From contig NZ_QEXM01000025.1 of the NCBI RefSeq assembly GCF_004127445.1, positions 434,001 through 498,000 of the forward strand: DNA of 64,000 nt, read 5' to 3'. The position numbers and the translations under genes were made by a program. The stretch comes from Streptomyces alfalfae. Lineage in GTDB: Bacteria > Actinomycetota > Actinomycetes > Streptomycetales > Streptomycetaceae. The notes below the pieces were generated by a model. It worked only from the letters and a program-made list of their open reading frames with translations. It was not told the origin of the DNA and made no database searches. Shown in pieces: positions 43,410 to 52,046 of the stretch (position 1 is the stretch's first letter; the number at the start of each line of letters is the position of its first letter).

Positions 43410-44449
43410 GCCTGGTTCGTGGCGGCGGGGCGCGGGCTGCCGTGGAAGACCTGGCGGGTGTGCCAGGCGCGGTGGGCGGCCGCGACGGGGCGGGCGCCGG
43501 GCTGGGGCCCTATGAGGGGACGCCCGGCGAGCGCGACGACATGCTCGCGGGCGGCGGCGCTGCGTCCGACGAAGCTCTGCGAGACGAGGATGCGGTGGCT
43601 CGTGCCTGATCCCGCGCGTGGGTCCGTGCCTGATCCCGCGCGTGGGTCCGTGCCTGAGCCCGGGCCCGTGTCCGTGTCCGTGCGGGTGCTTGATCCTGTG
43701 CCCGAGCTTGAGCCTGAGCTCGTGCCCGGCTCATCGGCCGTGCTTTCGCCGAGGCCGAGCACGCCTTTGTCGAACAGCTTGTGGTGCAGCGAGCACAGGC
43801 ACAGCCCGTTCTCGACGACGTCCGGTCCGTCGAACGCCCACCAGCGCACGTGGGCGGCCTCCAGCCCGACCGGCGCCGCGCCGATCCTGCCGTCGTAGCC
43901 GCAGAAGGCGCACTGGTACTCGTACGCCGTCAGGACCATCTCCCGCATCCGCCGGTCCCGCTGTCTGCGCGCCACCGAGAGGAGTCCGGTCTCGGCCTCC
44001 TCCGGCTCCAGGCCGACGGCTTCGCAGAGTTCGCCGTGGAGGGAGGGCGGGAAGTTCAGATCGAGCAGCACCCGGGCCATCCGGCCGAGCAGGGACGGCT
44101 CCCGCCGCAGCGCCGCCCGCAGCTCCGGCGCGAGCCGCCCGGCGGCGCCGGTCGCGCGCAGCTCCCTGACCCCGGGTCCCGGGCTGCCCGGCCCGCGCTC
44201 GGTGCGTACCTCCCACACACCGTCGGTCACCAGGTGGTGGAAGGGGTAGGCGGGGGTCGTCCGGTTGCCGGGGCCGTACTCGGCGAGCAGCCCTCGCAGG
44301 TCCTCCTCCACGGCGCTGTACCGCAGCTCGTCGTCGGCGCCCTGCTGGAACCGGCTGAGCGCGTACAGGAGCAGCAACGGCTTGTGCGGAGCCCGCGTCC
44401 CGCCTCTCGTCCACTGCCTCAACTGCGCGGCGCGCTCGACCCAGTCCAT
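43406..44449 (-). CDS. SBD-HNH phosphorothioate-dependent restriction endonuclease
   Basis: 347 residues. The N-terminal half matches the sulfur-binding domain of ScoMcrA/SprMcrA-type enzymes: RAPHKPLLLLYALSRFQQ and PAYPFHHLVTDGVWEV hold the conserved Pro-His and Tyr-Pro motifs that line the sulfur pocket. The HNH domain (about 180-245) has YQCAFCGYDG with one cysteine pair, GLEAAHVRWWAFDGPD and NGLCLCSLHHKLFD. It would cut DNA carrying phosphorothioate or similar modification, a type IV defence, and no dnd genes lie in the window. A Ser/Gly/Asp-rich linker, partly from a 24-bp tandem repeat (43602-43649), precedes a C-terminal extension. Confidence 0.85.
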   Translation of the reverse strand: MDWVERAAQLRQWTRGGTRAPHKPLLLLYALSRFQQGADDELRYSAVEEDLRGLLAEYGPGNRTTPAYPFHHLVTDGVWEVRTERGPGSPGPGVRELRATGAAGRLAPELRAALRREPSLLGRMARVLLDLNFPPSLHGELCEAVGLEPEEAETGLLSVARRQRDRRMREMVLTAYEYQCAFCGYDGRIGAAPVGLEAAHVRWWAFDGPDVVENGLCLCSLHHKLFDKGVLGLGESTADEPGTSSGSSSGTGSSTRTDTDTGPGSGTDPRAGSGTDPRAGSGTSHRILVSQSFVGRSAAAREHVVALAGRPLIGPQPGARPVAAAHRAWHTRQVFHGSPRPAATNQA

Positions 44450-44469
44450 GGTCGGCGATCGTAGTGAGT

Positions 44470-44510
44470 GAGGGGTGAGGGGTGAGGGGTGAGGGGTGAG
44501 GGGTGAGGGG
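44470..44510. repeat. Heptamer tandem repeat, G-quadruplex type
   Basis: Six runs of four G separated by TGA (unit GGGGTGA) on the plus strand, 20-60 bases upstream of the HNH gene start. Four consecutive G4 runs with 3-base loops suffice for an intramolecular quadruplex. The G-rich strand is the template strand of the nuclease gene. Confidence 0.9.
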
Positions 44511-44585
44511 CAAGAGTTGCGAGGGGGCAGTGGCAAGGGGAGCGGGGGCGGGGTGAGCGGCCGGCTCGACCGTACGATGGGCCCC

Positions 44586-44996
44586 ATGACCTCCGCCGCG
44601 CAGCCGTCGCGCCGTCGCCCCGCCGGGCGCGGCCTCCTGCTGCTGGTGCTCGCCGTGCTGGCCGGTGTGCTGGCGATGCACGGCCTGGGGTCAGGGCCGG
44701 CCCCCCGGCCGGCGCACACCAGCGCTGCGGAGGGGCACGGGGCGGCGATGGCCGGAGCGGCCGCGCACCAGGCGGCCGGGGACTGCGCGCACACCGACGG
44801 CGGAGCGGGTCACATCGACCACGCGGACGCGACCTGCGCGGCGACCGGAATCAGCACGCCCTACGAGCCTCCGACGCCGGCCGTGGCCCTGCGAGGCGCA
44901 CCTTCGGCGGCCGTGCTGCCCGCTGCCGCGGCGGGGTCGGCCGAGAGCGAGCGGGCACCGCCCGACCTGGCCGAACTGCAACTCCTACGGATATAG
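44586..44996 (+). CDS. DUF6153-type exported His-rich protein
   Basis: 136 residues. A basic start and membrane segment (GLLLLVLAVLAGVLAMHGLG) precede an extracytoplasmic part rich in His, Ala and Asp, with two cysteines, in DCAHTDGGAGH and ADATCAA. I recognise the pattern as DUF6153, which in Streptomyces precedes a DUF305 lipoprotein, as here. The His/Cys content suggests metal contact. Start at ATG 44586; an in-frame ATG nine bases upstream is possible. Confidence 0.7.
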   Translation: MTSAAQPSRRRPAGRGLLLLVLAVLAGVLAMHGLGSGPAPRPAHTSAAEGHGAAMAGAAAHQAAGDCAHTDGGAGHIDHADATCAATGISTPYEPPTPAVALRGAPSAAVLPAAAAGSAESERAPPDLAELQLLRI

Positions 44997-45124
44997 AGCG
45001 GCCCGCGCGTCGCCCCTTCCCGTCCTGCCGTCGGGCCGGTCGGTGACGGGCGCGTGCTCGGGAACGCCCTCGATCCGTACTGACGCATGCCCCGCGAGGC
45101 TGCGTGGCAAGGAGTAGCACCACC

Positions 45125-45787
45125 ATGAGCAGGACCGCTCTGACCAAGATCACCGCGAGCGGGAACCGTTCCCGCCTCCGCCGTGCCACCACCGCCGTCG
45201 CGAGCGCGGGAGTGGCCGCGCTCGTCCTGGCCGCCTGCGGTGGTTCGGACGGCGACAGCTCCCCCGGGCACGACGGCCACGGCTCGAAGTCGCCGGCCGC
45301 ATCGGCACCGGCGGAGAAGGGCGGGCACAACGCCGCCGATGTCACCTTCGCGAAGGGGATGATTCCGCACCACCGGCAGGCCGTGGAGATGGCCGACCTC
45401 GCTCCTTCCCGGGCCGGGTCGACCGAGGTGAAGAAGCTCGCCGAGGAGATCAAGAAGGCTCAGGACCCGGAGATCAAGACCCTGTCCGGGTGGCTGACGT
45501 CCTGGGGCGAGGAGGTGCCCGCGAAGGGCGCCATGGACCACTCGGCGCATGGCATGGGCGGAATGATGACGCCCGAGGAGATGGACGAGCTGAAGAAGGC
45601 GTCCGGCAAGGCGTTCGACACCGCCTTCATGAAGATGATGATCAAGCATCACGAGGGCGCGGTGACGATGGCGAAGACGGAGAAGGCCAAGGGTGCCTTT
45701 CCTGGCGCCAAGAAGATGGCCGACGCCATCATCAAGTCACAGACCGCCGAGATCGCCAGGATGAACGGCCTGCTCGGCAAGGACTGA
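45125..45787 (+). CDS. DUF305 copper-type lipoprotein
   Basis: 220 residues. Lipoprotein signal with lipobox VLAACGGS. The DUF305 ferritin-like bundle has two HH motifs, KGMIPHHRQAVEMA and KMMIKHHEGAVTMAKTEKA, and a Met/His-rich loop between them (AMDHSAHGMGGMM). DUF305 proteins are linked to copper handling. AAGGAG precedes ATG 45125. It follows a DUF6153 gene and precedes a DUF4396 gene with a CsoR-type operator, making a probable copper-response group. Confidence 0.9.
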   Translation: MSRTALTKITASGNRSRLRRATTAVASAGVAALVLAACGGSDGDSSPGHDGHGSKSPAASAPAEKGGHNAADVTFAKGMIPHHRQAVEMADLAPSRAGSTEVKKLAEEIKKAQDPEIKTLSGWLTSWGEEVPAKGAMDHSAHGMGGMMTPEEMDELKKASGKAFDTAFMKMMIKHHEGAVTMAKTEKAKGAFPGAKKMADAIIKSQTAEIARMNGLLGKD

Positions 45788-45800
45788 CCCCCGATCGACG

Positions 45801-45843
45801 GCAGAGGGAGGGGAGGGCTCGCCGAGCCCTCCCCTCCCTCTGC
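45801..45843. terminator. Strong terminator after the DUF305 gene
   Basis: 21-bp perfect arms, GCAGAGGGAGGGGAGGGCTC... and its complement, around a single C. It starts 13 bases after the stop. Confidence 0.9.
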
Positions 45844-45900
45844 GTGCCCCAGCACGCCCGACGGCAGCTGACGAGACCGGAAGGCGAATTATCGCGGGGA

Positions 45901-45917
45901 ATACCCCATGGGGGTAT
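45901..45917. promoter_or_regulatory. CsoR-type operator
   Basis: ATACCCCATGGGGGTAT, a near-perfect palindrome of the TACCCC-n-GGGGTA class bound by the CsoR/RcnR family, upstream of the DUF4396 gene. A TATATGG that may be the -10 overlaps its right end. Confidence 0.8.
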
Positions 45918-46049
45918 ATGGTTCCCGTCGTGAGCAGCGAGAGCGCCCACACCGGACGGACCACGGCCACGGACGACCACAGACACGGACCACAGACCAC
46001 GGACCACGGACCACGGAACATGGAACACGGGATGGGGGATGAGCGGGTC

Positions 46050-46628
46050 ATGGACCACAGCGCACATCACACGGGCACCGGGCAGGGAGACCACGCCGCA
46101 CACCACGGGAGCGGAGTCCACGGCGGGCATGGCGACCATGGAGGTCGCGGCGGGCATGGCGGGCATGGAGGTCACGGCGGGCACGCGCGGGAAGGCGTGT
46201 CCTGGGCGATGGCGGCGAAGGCGACGCTGCACTGCCTGACCGGGTGCGCCATCGGCGAGATCCTCGGCATGGTCATCGGCACCGCCCTGATGTGGGGAAA
46301 CGTGCCCACCATGGCCCTGGCGGTCACCCTGGCGTTCCTCTTCGGCTACTCCTTCACCCTGTTCGCCGTTCTCCGGTCCGGCCTGGACTTCAGGAGCGCC
46401 GTCAAGGTGGCCCTGGCCGCGGACACCGTTTCGATCGCCGTGATGGAACTGGTCGACAACGGCATTGTCGCCCTGACGCCGGGCGCGATGGACGCACACC
46501 TGTCGGACGGCCTGTTCTGGTCGGCGCTCCTCGGCGGCTTCGCGGTCGCCTTCCTGATCACGACCCCGGTCAACAAGTGGATGATCGGACGCGGCAAGGG
46601 CCACGCGGTCGTCCACGCCCACCACTGA
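46050..46628 (+). CDS. DUF4396 membrane protein with His-rich head
   Basis: 192 residues from ATG 46050. The N-terminal 45 residues are His/Gly-rich (DHSAHHTGTGQGDHAAHHGS, then repeated GGHGGH), a likely metal-binding head. Four membrane segments follow: ATLHCLTGCAIGEILGMVIG, LAVTLAFLFGYSFTLFAVL, KVALAADTVSIAVMELVDN and FWSALLGGFAVAFLITTPVN. The frame stays open upstream to 45918 with more His/Asp, so earlier starts (46020, 46032) are possible. With a CsoR-type site ahead, the protein is likely a copper transporter or sink. Confidence 0.8.
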   Translation: MDHSAHHTGTGQGDHAAHHGSGVHGGHGDHGGRGGHGGHGGHGGHAREGVSWAMAAKATLHCLTGCAIGEILGMVIGTALMWGNVPTMALAVTLAFLFGYSFTLFAVLRSGLDFRSAVKVALAADTVSIAVMELVDNGIVALTPGAMDAHLSDGLFWSALLGGFAVAFLITTPVNKWMIGRGKGHAVVHAHH

Positions 46629-46666
46629 CGACGTCCGTCAGGGGCAGGCGCAGGCTCGCTCCACTG

Positions 46667-47302
46667 TCAGCCGAGGTCCGCGCCGGCCGTCGGGGCGGCC
46701 CGCGCGGGGGTGCTGTCGGCGGAGCCGTGGCGCTCGGCGAGCAGCCGCTTGCGGTGGCTTCTCCGGCGCAAGGCGGTGACGAGGGCGATGGCGGTGCCGA
46801 CGCCGATACCGAGCATCGGGACAAGGATGGCCACGATCAGCCAGCCTCCGAACGCTACGAGGCCGCCGGGATCCCCGATGGCGTACCGGGAGGGTCCTTG
46901 GGGTGTGCAGGTGACTTTGTACTCGCCCGCCCGTGAGACGTCGATGTCGTAGAGCGGGTTCCAGGTCTCGTCGCGGGTGAGGAACACATCGATCCCCGGA
47001 CCGGTGAGCCGGGGATCGCCCGGCCCGGTGATGTCGCACGCCTCACCGGACGACGACCCGAACACGTCGTCCCGCATCCAGATCGCCTTCTCGTGCTCCG
47101 GATCGAGCCGCACAGTGACGGTGTCGCCGTTCGCGAACTGGTTGTCCGCGTCCACCGCGTTGATGGCGTCCTTGAACCGATGGACGCCGATGGCCGCACC
47201 CAGCATGATCAGCCCGCCGGCGATCACGGCCGCAGTCACGTACCAGTGCCGACCGGGCCGGATTTCGCCGGCGGATATGGGCGACGACGGGGAAGGCTGC
47301 AT
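46667..47302 (-). CDS. Two-segment membrane protein of unknown function
   Basis: 211 residues. Membrane segments at about 22-42 (YVTAAVIAGGLIMLGAAIGV) and 150-175 (GGLVAFGGWLIVAILVPMLG) flank an extracytoplasmic domain with two cysteines (GEACDITGPG and YKVTCTPQG). The C-terminus is basic. No family is recognised. ATG 47302 is used; GTG 47320 with GGGGG upstream would add six residues. It follows the two-component genes on the same strand and may be regulated with them. Confidence 0.6.
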   Translation of the reverse strand: MQPSPSSPISAGEIRPGRHWYVTAAVIAGGLIMLGAAIGVHRFKDAINAVDADNQFANGDTVTVRLDPEHEKAIWMRDDVFGSSSGEACDITGPGDPRLTGPGIDVFLTRDETWNPLYDIDVSRAGEYKVTCTPQGPSRYAIGDPGGLVAFGGWLIVAILVPMLGIGVGTAIALVTALRRRSHRKRLLAERHGSADSTPARAAPTAGADLG

Positions 47303-47382
47303 CGGCACAAAATAGATCACCGGCGCCCCCGGGCACTCGCGAGCGGTCCCCTCGGCACGCGGCCCGTAGGGGCAAAAGCCGG

Positions 47383-48090
47383 TCATTCGGCGAAGCGCGG
47401 GACGACCAGGCCGGACTCGTAGGCGATCACCACCGCGTGGGTCCTGTTCTGCGCGCCGAGCTTGGTCAGCACGTTTCCGACGTGGGTCTTGATCGTCTCC
47501 ACGCTCACCGTGAGGGATTCCGCGATCTCCGGATTGGAGAGCCCGACCGCCATCAGGCGCAGGACCTCCTCCTCCCGGCAGGTCAGGGCGGCTTGCGGCA
47601 AAGCCTCTGCGGAGCCCATCGGGCGGGCGGCGACCATGCGGCCCAGTGCGGCCGGGAAGAGAACCGCTTCGCCCGCCGCCACCACCCGAACCGCCTCGGC
47701 GATCCGGCGGACCGGGAGGCGTTTGAGGACGAAGCCGCTGGCGCCCGCGCTGAGGGCGGCGGTGACGTAGCCGTCGTTCTCGAAGGTGGTGATCACTACT
47801 ACCTTCGGCGGGTCGGCCGCTCCGGCCAGCAGTCGGCGGGTGGCGTCGATCCCGTTGAGACGGGGCATCCTGACGTCCATGAGGACCACGTTCGGCCGCA
47901 GGCTCCGCGCCCGGTCGACCGCCTCGACGCCGTCGGCGGCCTCGCCGACCACCGTGATCCCCGGCTGTGCGCCGAGCAGCATGCCGAGGCCGCTGCGGGT
48001 CACCTCGTCGTCGTCCGCGATCAGGAGGGTGGCGGCGGGGTCGGCTTCTGCGGGGAGGGCCGCGTCCCCGTTTGCGCCGGGTCCACTCAC
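47383..48090 (-). CDS. NarL/LuxR-family response regulator
   Basis: 235 residues. The receiver starts TLLIADDDEVTRSGLGMLLG, with phospho-Asp in VVLMDVRMPRLNG (near 70) and Lys in GFVLKRLPVRR. The LuxR helix-turn-helix is LTCREEEVLRLMAVGLSNPE then ESLTVSVETIKTHVGNVL. The GTG start overlaps the kinase TGA (GTGA). It probably regulates the divergent serine hydrolase genes through the palindrome at 49363. Confidence 0.9.
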   Translation of the reverse strand: MSGPGANGDAALPAEADPAATLLIADDDEVTRSGLGMLLGAQPGITVVGEAADGVEAVDRARSLRPNVVLMDVRMPRLNGIDATRRLLAGAADPPKVVVITTFENDGYVTAALSAGASGFVLKRLPVRRIAEAVRVVAAGEAVLFPAALGRMVAARPMGSAEALPQAALTCREEEVLRLMAVGLSNPEIAESLTVSVETIKTHVGNVLTKLGAQNRTHAVVIAYESGLVVPRFAE

Positions 48091-49328
48091 GCCGACGCCC
48101 GTACCGGCAGCCGGACAGCAAGCCGCCAGTGCCCCGTCCCGTCCGGGCCGGACCGGAACTCACCGTTCAGCAGCCTGACGCGCTCGGCCAGTCCGGGCAG
48201 GCCGTGGCCGGACGTCGAGAAAGGGCCCGGGTCCGGCCCCGACCGTGCTCCGGTCCGGTTGACCACCACGAGATCCAGGCCGTCAGGTCTCGCCGCCGCC
48301 CGGACCTGGACAGGGCCGCCCGCCCCGTGACGCAGCGCGTTCGTCAGTCCCTCCTGGAGGATCCTGTACGCGGCCCGGGAGAGCGTCCCCTGCACCTGCG
48401 CCAGTTCACCCGACAGCTCCGGTTCCACCACCGCCCCCGTGTGCCGCAGGCGTTCCAGTAGCTCGGGAAGGTCGGCGAGGGTGCGGGTCGGCGCCGCTCC
48501 CGACTGTTCCTCGCGCAGTACTCCGAGCGCGTAGTCCAAATCCTCCAGCGCCGCCCTCGTCGAGTCCTCGATGCTGCGCATGGCGGCCCGCGCCGCAGCG
48601 GGGTCGGCGGAGAGCATCTCTCCGGCCACCGCCGCCTGGATGGTGGCCGCCGTCAGCGTGTGCCCGATCGAGTCGTGCAACTCGTGGGCGATCCGGTTGC
48701 GTTCGGCCAGCAGCAGTTCCCGCTCCGCGGCCAGCGCGAGCCGTTCGGCCGCCGACGGCCCCAGCAGCCGTGGCGCCGACCACCGCAGAGCCTTCGTCAC
48801 CAGTACGCAGACGGCGACCGCCAGGAGCAGGCACACCGCGGCCGCCACCCAGCTCCACCCGCCCGAAAGCCGGACCGACGTGCCGAAAAGGCCCGCCCGC
48901 ACCTCGCCGCCGAGCCAGTTCGACGGCAGGGAGAGGCCCATGACGAACAGCACTCCGCTCGCCAGCGCCCCCGTCCACCCGACGGCCACGTGCAGGACCA
49001 GCCAGAGCGGGGTCCGCCAGCGGTCGAGGCCGAGCGAACCGGAGGCACGGCGGCCGGCCACCGGATTCGGCAGCGGCACCCGCAGCAGCCGGCGGGCGGA
49101 CACGACCAGTGCTCGCCGTACGGGGCGCGCCAGTCCGACCACGCCGACCAGCACCGCCCAGACCAGCAGGACTAGGACGACCTGCGCGCTCTCGGGGGCG
49201 GATCGCCACGACAGCACCGGCAGCAGGGCGAAAGGCAGCAGCGGAAGGCTCGCCAAGGCGCCGCAATAGGCGAACAGCACACCTGAGTACGTGGAGCCAC
49301 GCAGCAACGGCCGAAATCCCCTGATCAT
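48087..49328 (-). CDS. DesK-type sensor histidine kinase
   Basis: 413 residues. Five or so membrane segments in the first 190 residues, no extracytoplasmic domain. The HisKA_3 motif is ERNRIAHELHDSIGHTLTAA (His near 216) and the ATPase domain has ILQEGLTNALRHG and GHGLPGLAERVRLLNG. It is the partner of the overlapping NarL-type regulator. ATG 49328 lacks a clear ribosome site. Membrane-embedded sensing (wall or lipid damage) is the usual mode for this group. Confidence 0.88.
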   Translation of the reverse strand: MIRGFRPLLRGSTYSGVLFAYCGALASLPLLPFALLPVLSWRSAPESAQVVLVLLVWAVLVGVVGLARPVRRALVVSARRLLRVPLPNPVAGRRASGSLGLDRWRTPLWLVLHVAVGWTGALASGVLFVMGLSLPSNWLGGEVRAGLFGTSVRLSGGWSWVAAAVCLLLAVAVCVLVTKALRWSAPRLLGPSAAERLALAAERELLLAERNRIAHELHDSIGHTLTAATIQAAVAGEMLSADPAAARAAMRSIEDSTRAALEDLDYALGVLREEQSGAAPTRTLADLPELLERLRHTGAVVEPELSGELAQVQGTLSRAAYRILQEGLTNALRHGAGGPVQVRAAARPDGLDLVVVNRTGARSGPDPGPFSTSGHGLPGLAERVRLLNGEFRSGPDGTGHWRLAVRLPVRASA

Positions 49329-49362
49329 GGTCGTCAGTATCGCCGGGCGGTTCACCGGCGGC

Positions 49363-49380
49363 CTCCCCCGATCGGGGGAG
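49363..49380. promoter_or_regulatory. 18-bp palindrome in the divergent promoter
   Basis: CTCCCCCGATCGGGGGAG, fully self-complementary, 34 bases before the kinase start and 89 bases before the first serine hydrolase. Likely the binding site of the NarL-type response regulator. Confidence 0.65.
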
Positions 49381-49469
49381 CGATTTCTCCTGCCTTCCCG
49401 CGATGTGGTCGCAAGGTCCCGCGAGCCAGGATTCGTGTCCCGACCACACGATCTTCCGGGAGATGACTC

Positions 49470-50654
49470 ATGCGTGCTCAGACACGGCAGGGCCTTCGCT
49501 TCTCGATCCGGCGACAGGGCGGCCGACGGCGACGGGCCGTGGCGGCCGCGGCCGCAGTCGCCATCGGCGTCATGACAGCGGGCACCCTCGCTCCGTCCTC
49601 CGCCTCCGCCTCTTCCGCCTCCGCCGCCAGGCCGGACGCCGTGCAGCGGGCCCTGAACACACTGGTGCGCGACGACGCGATGCCCGCCGCACTGGCGAGC
49701 GTCAAGGACCGCGACGGCCGTAACCGCACCTACACCGCCGGAGTCGGCGACCTGGCCACCGGGTCGAAGGTGCCCAGGGACGGTGAGGTGAGAATCGGCA
49801 GCAACACCAAGTCGTTCACCGCGGTCGTGGTGCTGCAGCTCGCCGCCGAGGGAAAGGTCGACCTCGACGCCTTCGTCGACACCTACCTGCCGGGCCTCAT
49901 CCGCGGAGAGGGCCTCGACGGGCGCCACATAAAGATCCGCCATCTCCTCCAGCACACCAGCGGACTACCGGAGTACGGCATCCACCTCGACGACGCCGAG
50001 ATCCGGAACCGGTACTTCGAGCCCCGCGAACTGCTCGACCTCGCCCTGGAGCACAAGGCCGACGCGGAACCGGGAAAGACATGGGGGTACAGCAACACCA
50101 ACTACGTCCTGGCCGGCCTGATCGTCCAGAAGGTCACCGGCCGCCCGCTCGCCGAGGAGATGGACCGGCGCGTCATCAAGCGCCTCGGGCTGCGCCACAC
50201 GTACTTCCCCGCTCCGGGCGAGATGACCATCCGCGAGCGGCACCCGCACGGCTACCACCGCAGCCCGGCGGACGGACCGCTGCGCGACTTCACGGAGATG
50301 GACCCCTCCGCGGGCTGGGCCGCGGGCCAGCTGATCTCCACCAACTCCGATCTCAACCGCTTCTTCACCGCGCTCCTCGCCGGCCGCCTCCTCCCGGCGG
50401 AACAGCTCGCCGAGATGCGCACGACGATCCCCGCCGGGACCTCCGGCCTCCGCTACGGGCTGGGGCTCACCAGCAGGCCGCTGTCCTGCGGCGGCGTCTA
50501 CTGGGGCCACGGCGGTGACATCGCGGGATACGAGACGCGGGGCGGTGCCACCGACGACGGCCGCGCCGCCAACATCGCGGTCACCAGCATCCCGGAGGAC
50601 AAGGCGGCCACACAGCACGTGAACGACGCCGTGGACAGGGCCCTGTGCGGCTGA
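49470..50654 (+). CDS. Secreted serine hydrolase (beta-lactamase/DD-peptidase fold), copy 1
   Basis: 394 residues. Twin-Arg-like signal (SIRRQGGRRRRAVAAAAAVA) ending at ASA near 50. The class C motifs are present: SNTK in IGSNTKSFTAVV (near 112), YSN in WGYSNTNYVLAGLI (near 206) and HGG in WGHGGDIAGYET (near 347). Such enzymes are DD-carboxypeptidases or related esterases acting on peptidoglycan outside the cell. Divergent from the two-component genes. A close paralogue follows 53 bases later. Confidence 0.9.
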   Translation: MRAQTRQGLRFSIRRQGGRRRRAVAAAAAVAIGVMTAGTLAPSSASASSASAARPDAVQRALNTLVRDDAMPAALASVKDRDGRNRTYTAGVGDLATGSKVPRDGEVRIGSNTKSFTAVVVLQLAAEGKVDLDAFVDTYLPGLIRGEGLDGRHIKIRHLLQHTSGLPEYGIHLDDAEIRNRYFEPRELLDLALEHKADAEPGKTWGYSNTNYVLAGLIVQKVTGRPLAEEMDRRVIKRLGLRHTYFPAPGEMTIRERHPHGYHRSPADGPLRDFTEMDPSAGWAAGQLISTNSDLNRFFTALLAGRLLPAEQLAEMRTTIPAGTSGLRYGLGLTSRPLSCGGVYWGHGGDIAGYETRGGATDDGRAANIAVTSIPEDKAATQHVNDAVDRALCG

Positions 50655-50707
50655 GTCGAGCAACCGCCGGCCCGAACGACGATCCAATGATCCCCAGGAG
50701 TCGACCC

Positions 50708-51874
50708 ATGCGTGGACAGAATCGGCGAGAGCCCCGCTCGAAGAGCCGGCGGCACGGCACACGGCGACCGGTCCTGTCCGCCGTGGTGGCGGCGACGATC
50801 GGCGCGATGACGCTGGGGGCCCTGGCCCTGCCCGCCGCCTCGGCCGCCAGGCCGGACGCCGTCCAGCGGAGCCTGAACGCCCTGGTGCGCGACAGCGGGA
50901 CGCCCGGCGCGCTGGCGAGCGTCAGGGGCCGTGAGGGCCGTGACCTGACCTACACCGCAGGGATCGGTGACCTCGCCACCGGCGCACCGGTACCCGTCGA
51001 CGGACAGGTGCGGATCGGCAGCAACACCAAGAGCTTCGTCGCGGTCGTCGTTCTCCAGCTCGTCGCGGAGCGGAGGGTGAGCCTTGAGGACTCGGTCGAC
51101 ACCCACCTGCCCGGCCTCGTCCGCGGAGAGGGCATCGACGGGCGCCACATAAAGATCCGCCACCTTCTCCAGCACACCAGCGGACTTCCGGAGTACAGCA
51201 GCCATCTCGGGGACGACGTACGGTACTACGCCCCCCGTGAACTGCTCGCCACAGCGCTCCGGCACCCGGCCGAATTCGCCCCTGGGAAGAGCTGGAAGTA
51301 CAGCAACACCAACTACGTGCTCGCCGGCCTGATCGTCCAGAAGATCACCGCTCACCCACTCGCCGACGAGATCGACCGGCGCGTCATCAAGCGCCTCGGG
51401 CTGCGCCACACCTACTTCCCCGCGCCCGGCGACGCGAGCGTCAAAGGGCCTCACCCTCACGGCTACTACCGGGAATCGGCAAAGACGCCGCTGCGCGACG
51501 TCACGGAGATCGACCCGTCCTGGGGCTGGGCGGCAGGCCAGTTGATCTCCACCAACTCGGATCTCAACCGCTTCTTCACCGCGCTCCTCGCCGGCCGCCT
51601 CCTGCCCTCGACCCAGCTCGCCCAGATGCGCGCCACCGTCCCGGCCGAAGCGACCTTCGGCCCGGGCGCCCGCTACGGTCTGGGACTCGTCAGCAGGCCG
51701 CTGCGGTGCGGCGGCCTCTCCTGGGGCCACGGCGGCAGTTTCCCCGGCTACGAGACGCGGGGCGGTGTCACCGACGACGGACGCGCCGCCAACATCGCGG
51801 TCACCACGCAGCTCACCGGCGCGGCCCCCCGGAGGAGCCTCGAACGCGCGGTGGATGCCGCCCTGTGCCGCTGA
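50708..51874 (+). CDS. Secreted serine hydrolase, tandem paralogue (copy 2)
   Basis: 388 residues, sharing most of its sequence with copy 1, including long identical stretches around DGRHIKIRHLLQHTSGLPEY and RRVIKRLGLRHTYFPAPG. The three active-site motifs are intact (IGSNTK near 104, YSNTNY near 197, WGHGGSFPGYETRGG near 341). The signal-peptide regions differ more than the mature parts. AGGAG precedes ATG 50708; the upstream open frame overlaps copy 1. Recent duplication, with both copies apparently functional. Confidence 0.9.
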   Translation: MRGQNRREPRSKSRRHGTRRPVLSAVVAATIGAMTLGALALPAASAARPDAVQRSLNALVRDSGTPGALASVRGREGRDLTYTAGIGDLATGAPVPVDGQVRIGSNTKSFVAVVVLQLVAERRVSLEDSVDTHLPGLVRGEGIDGRHIKIRHLLQHTSGLPEYSSHLGDDVRYYAPRELLATALRHPAEFAPGKSWKYSNTNYVLAGLIVQKITAHPLADEIDRRVIKRLGLRHTYFPAPGDASVKGPHPHGYYRESAKTPLRDVTEIDPSWGWAAGQLISTNSDLNRFFTALLAGRLLPSTQLAQMRATVPAEATFGPGARYGLGLVSRPLRCGGLSWGHGGSFPGYETRGGVTDDGRAANIAVTTQLTGAAPRRSLERAVDAALCR

Positions 51875-51990
51875 AGCCTGCCGAGGATCTGACCGGCCGG
51901 CTCGGGAAGCCACGCGCGGCTCGTCGGCGGCGTCCCACCACCGGTTCTCGATCTCCTGCCGGGCCACTTGCCCGACAGGCGATGGAACGA

Positions 51991-52026
51991 CGAAGGTCCC
52001 GACCGGTGAACCGGTCGGGACCTTCG
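51991..52026 (-). terminator. Terminator of tRNA-Ser(GGA)
   Basis: 16-bp perfect arms, CGAAGGTCCCGACCGG and its complement, with a TGAA loop, downstream of the tRNA on the minus strand. Confidence 0.9.
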
Positions 52027-52046
52027 TCTGCCCTTGCGGGCGGGTG

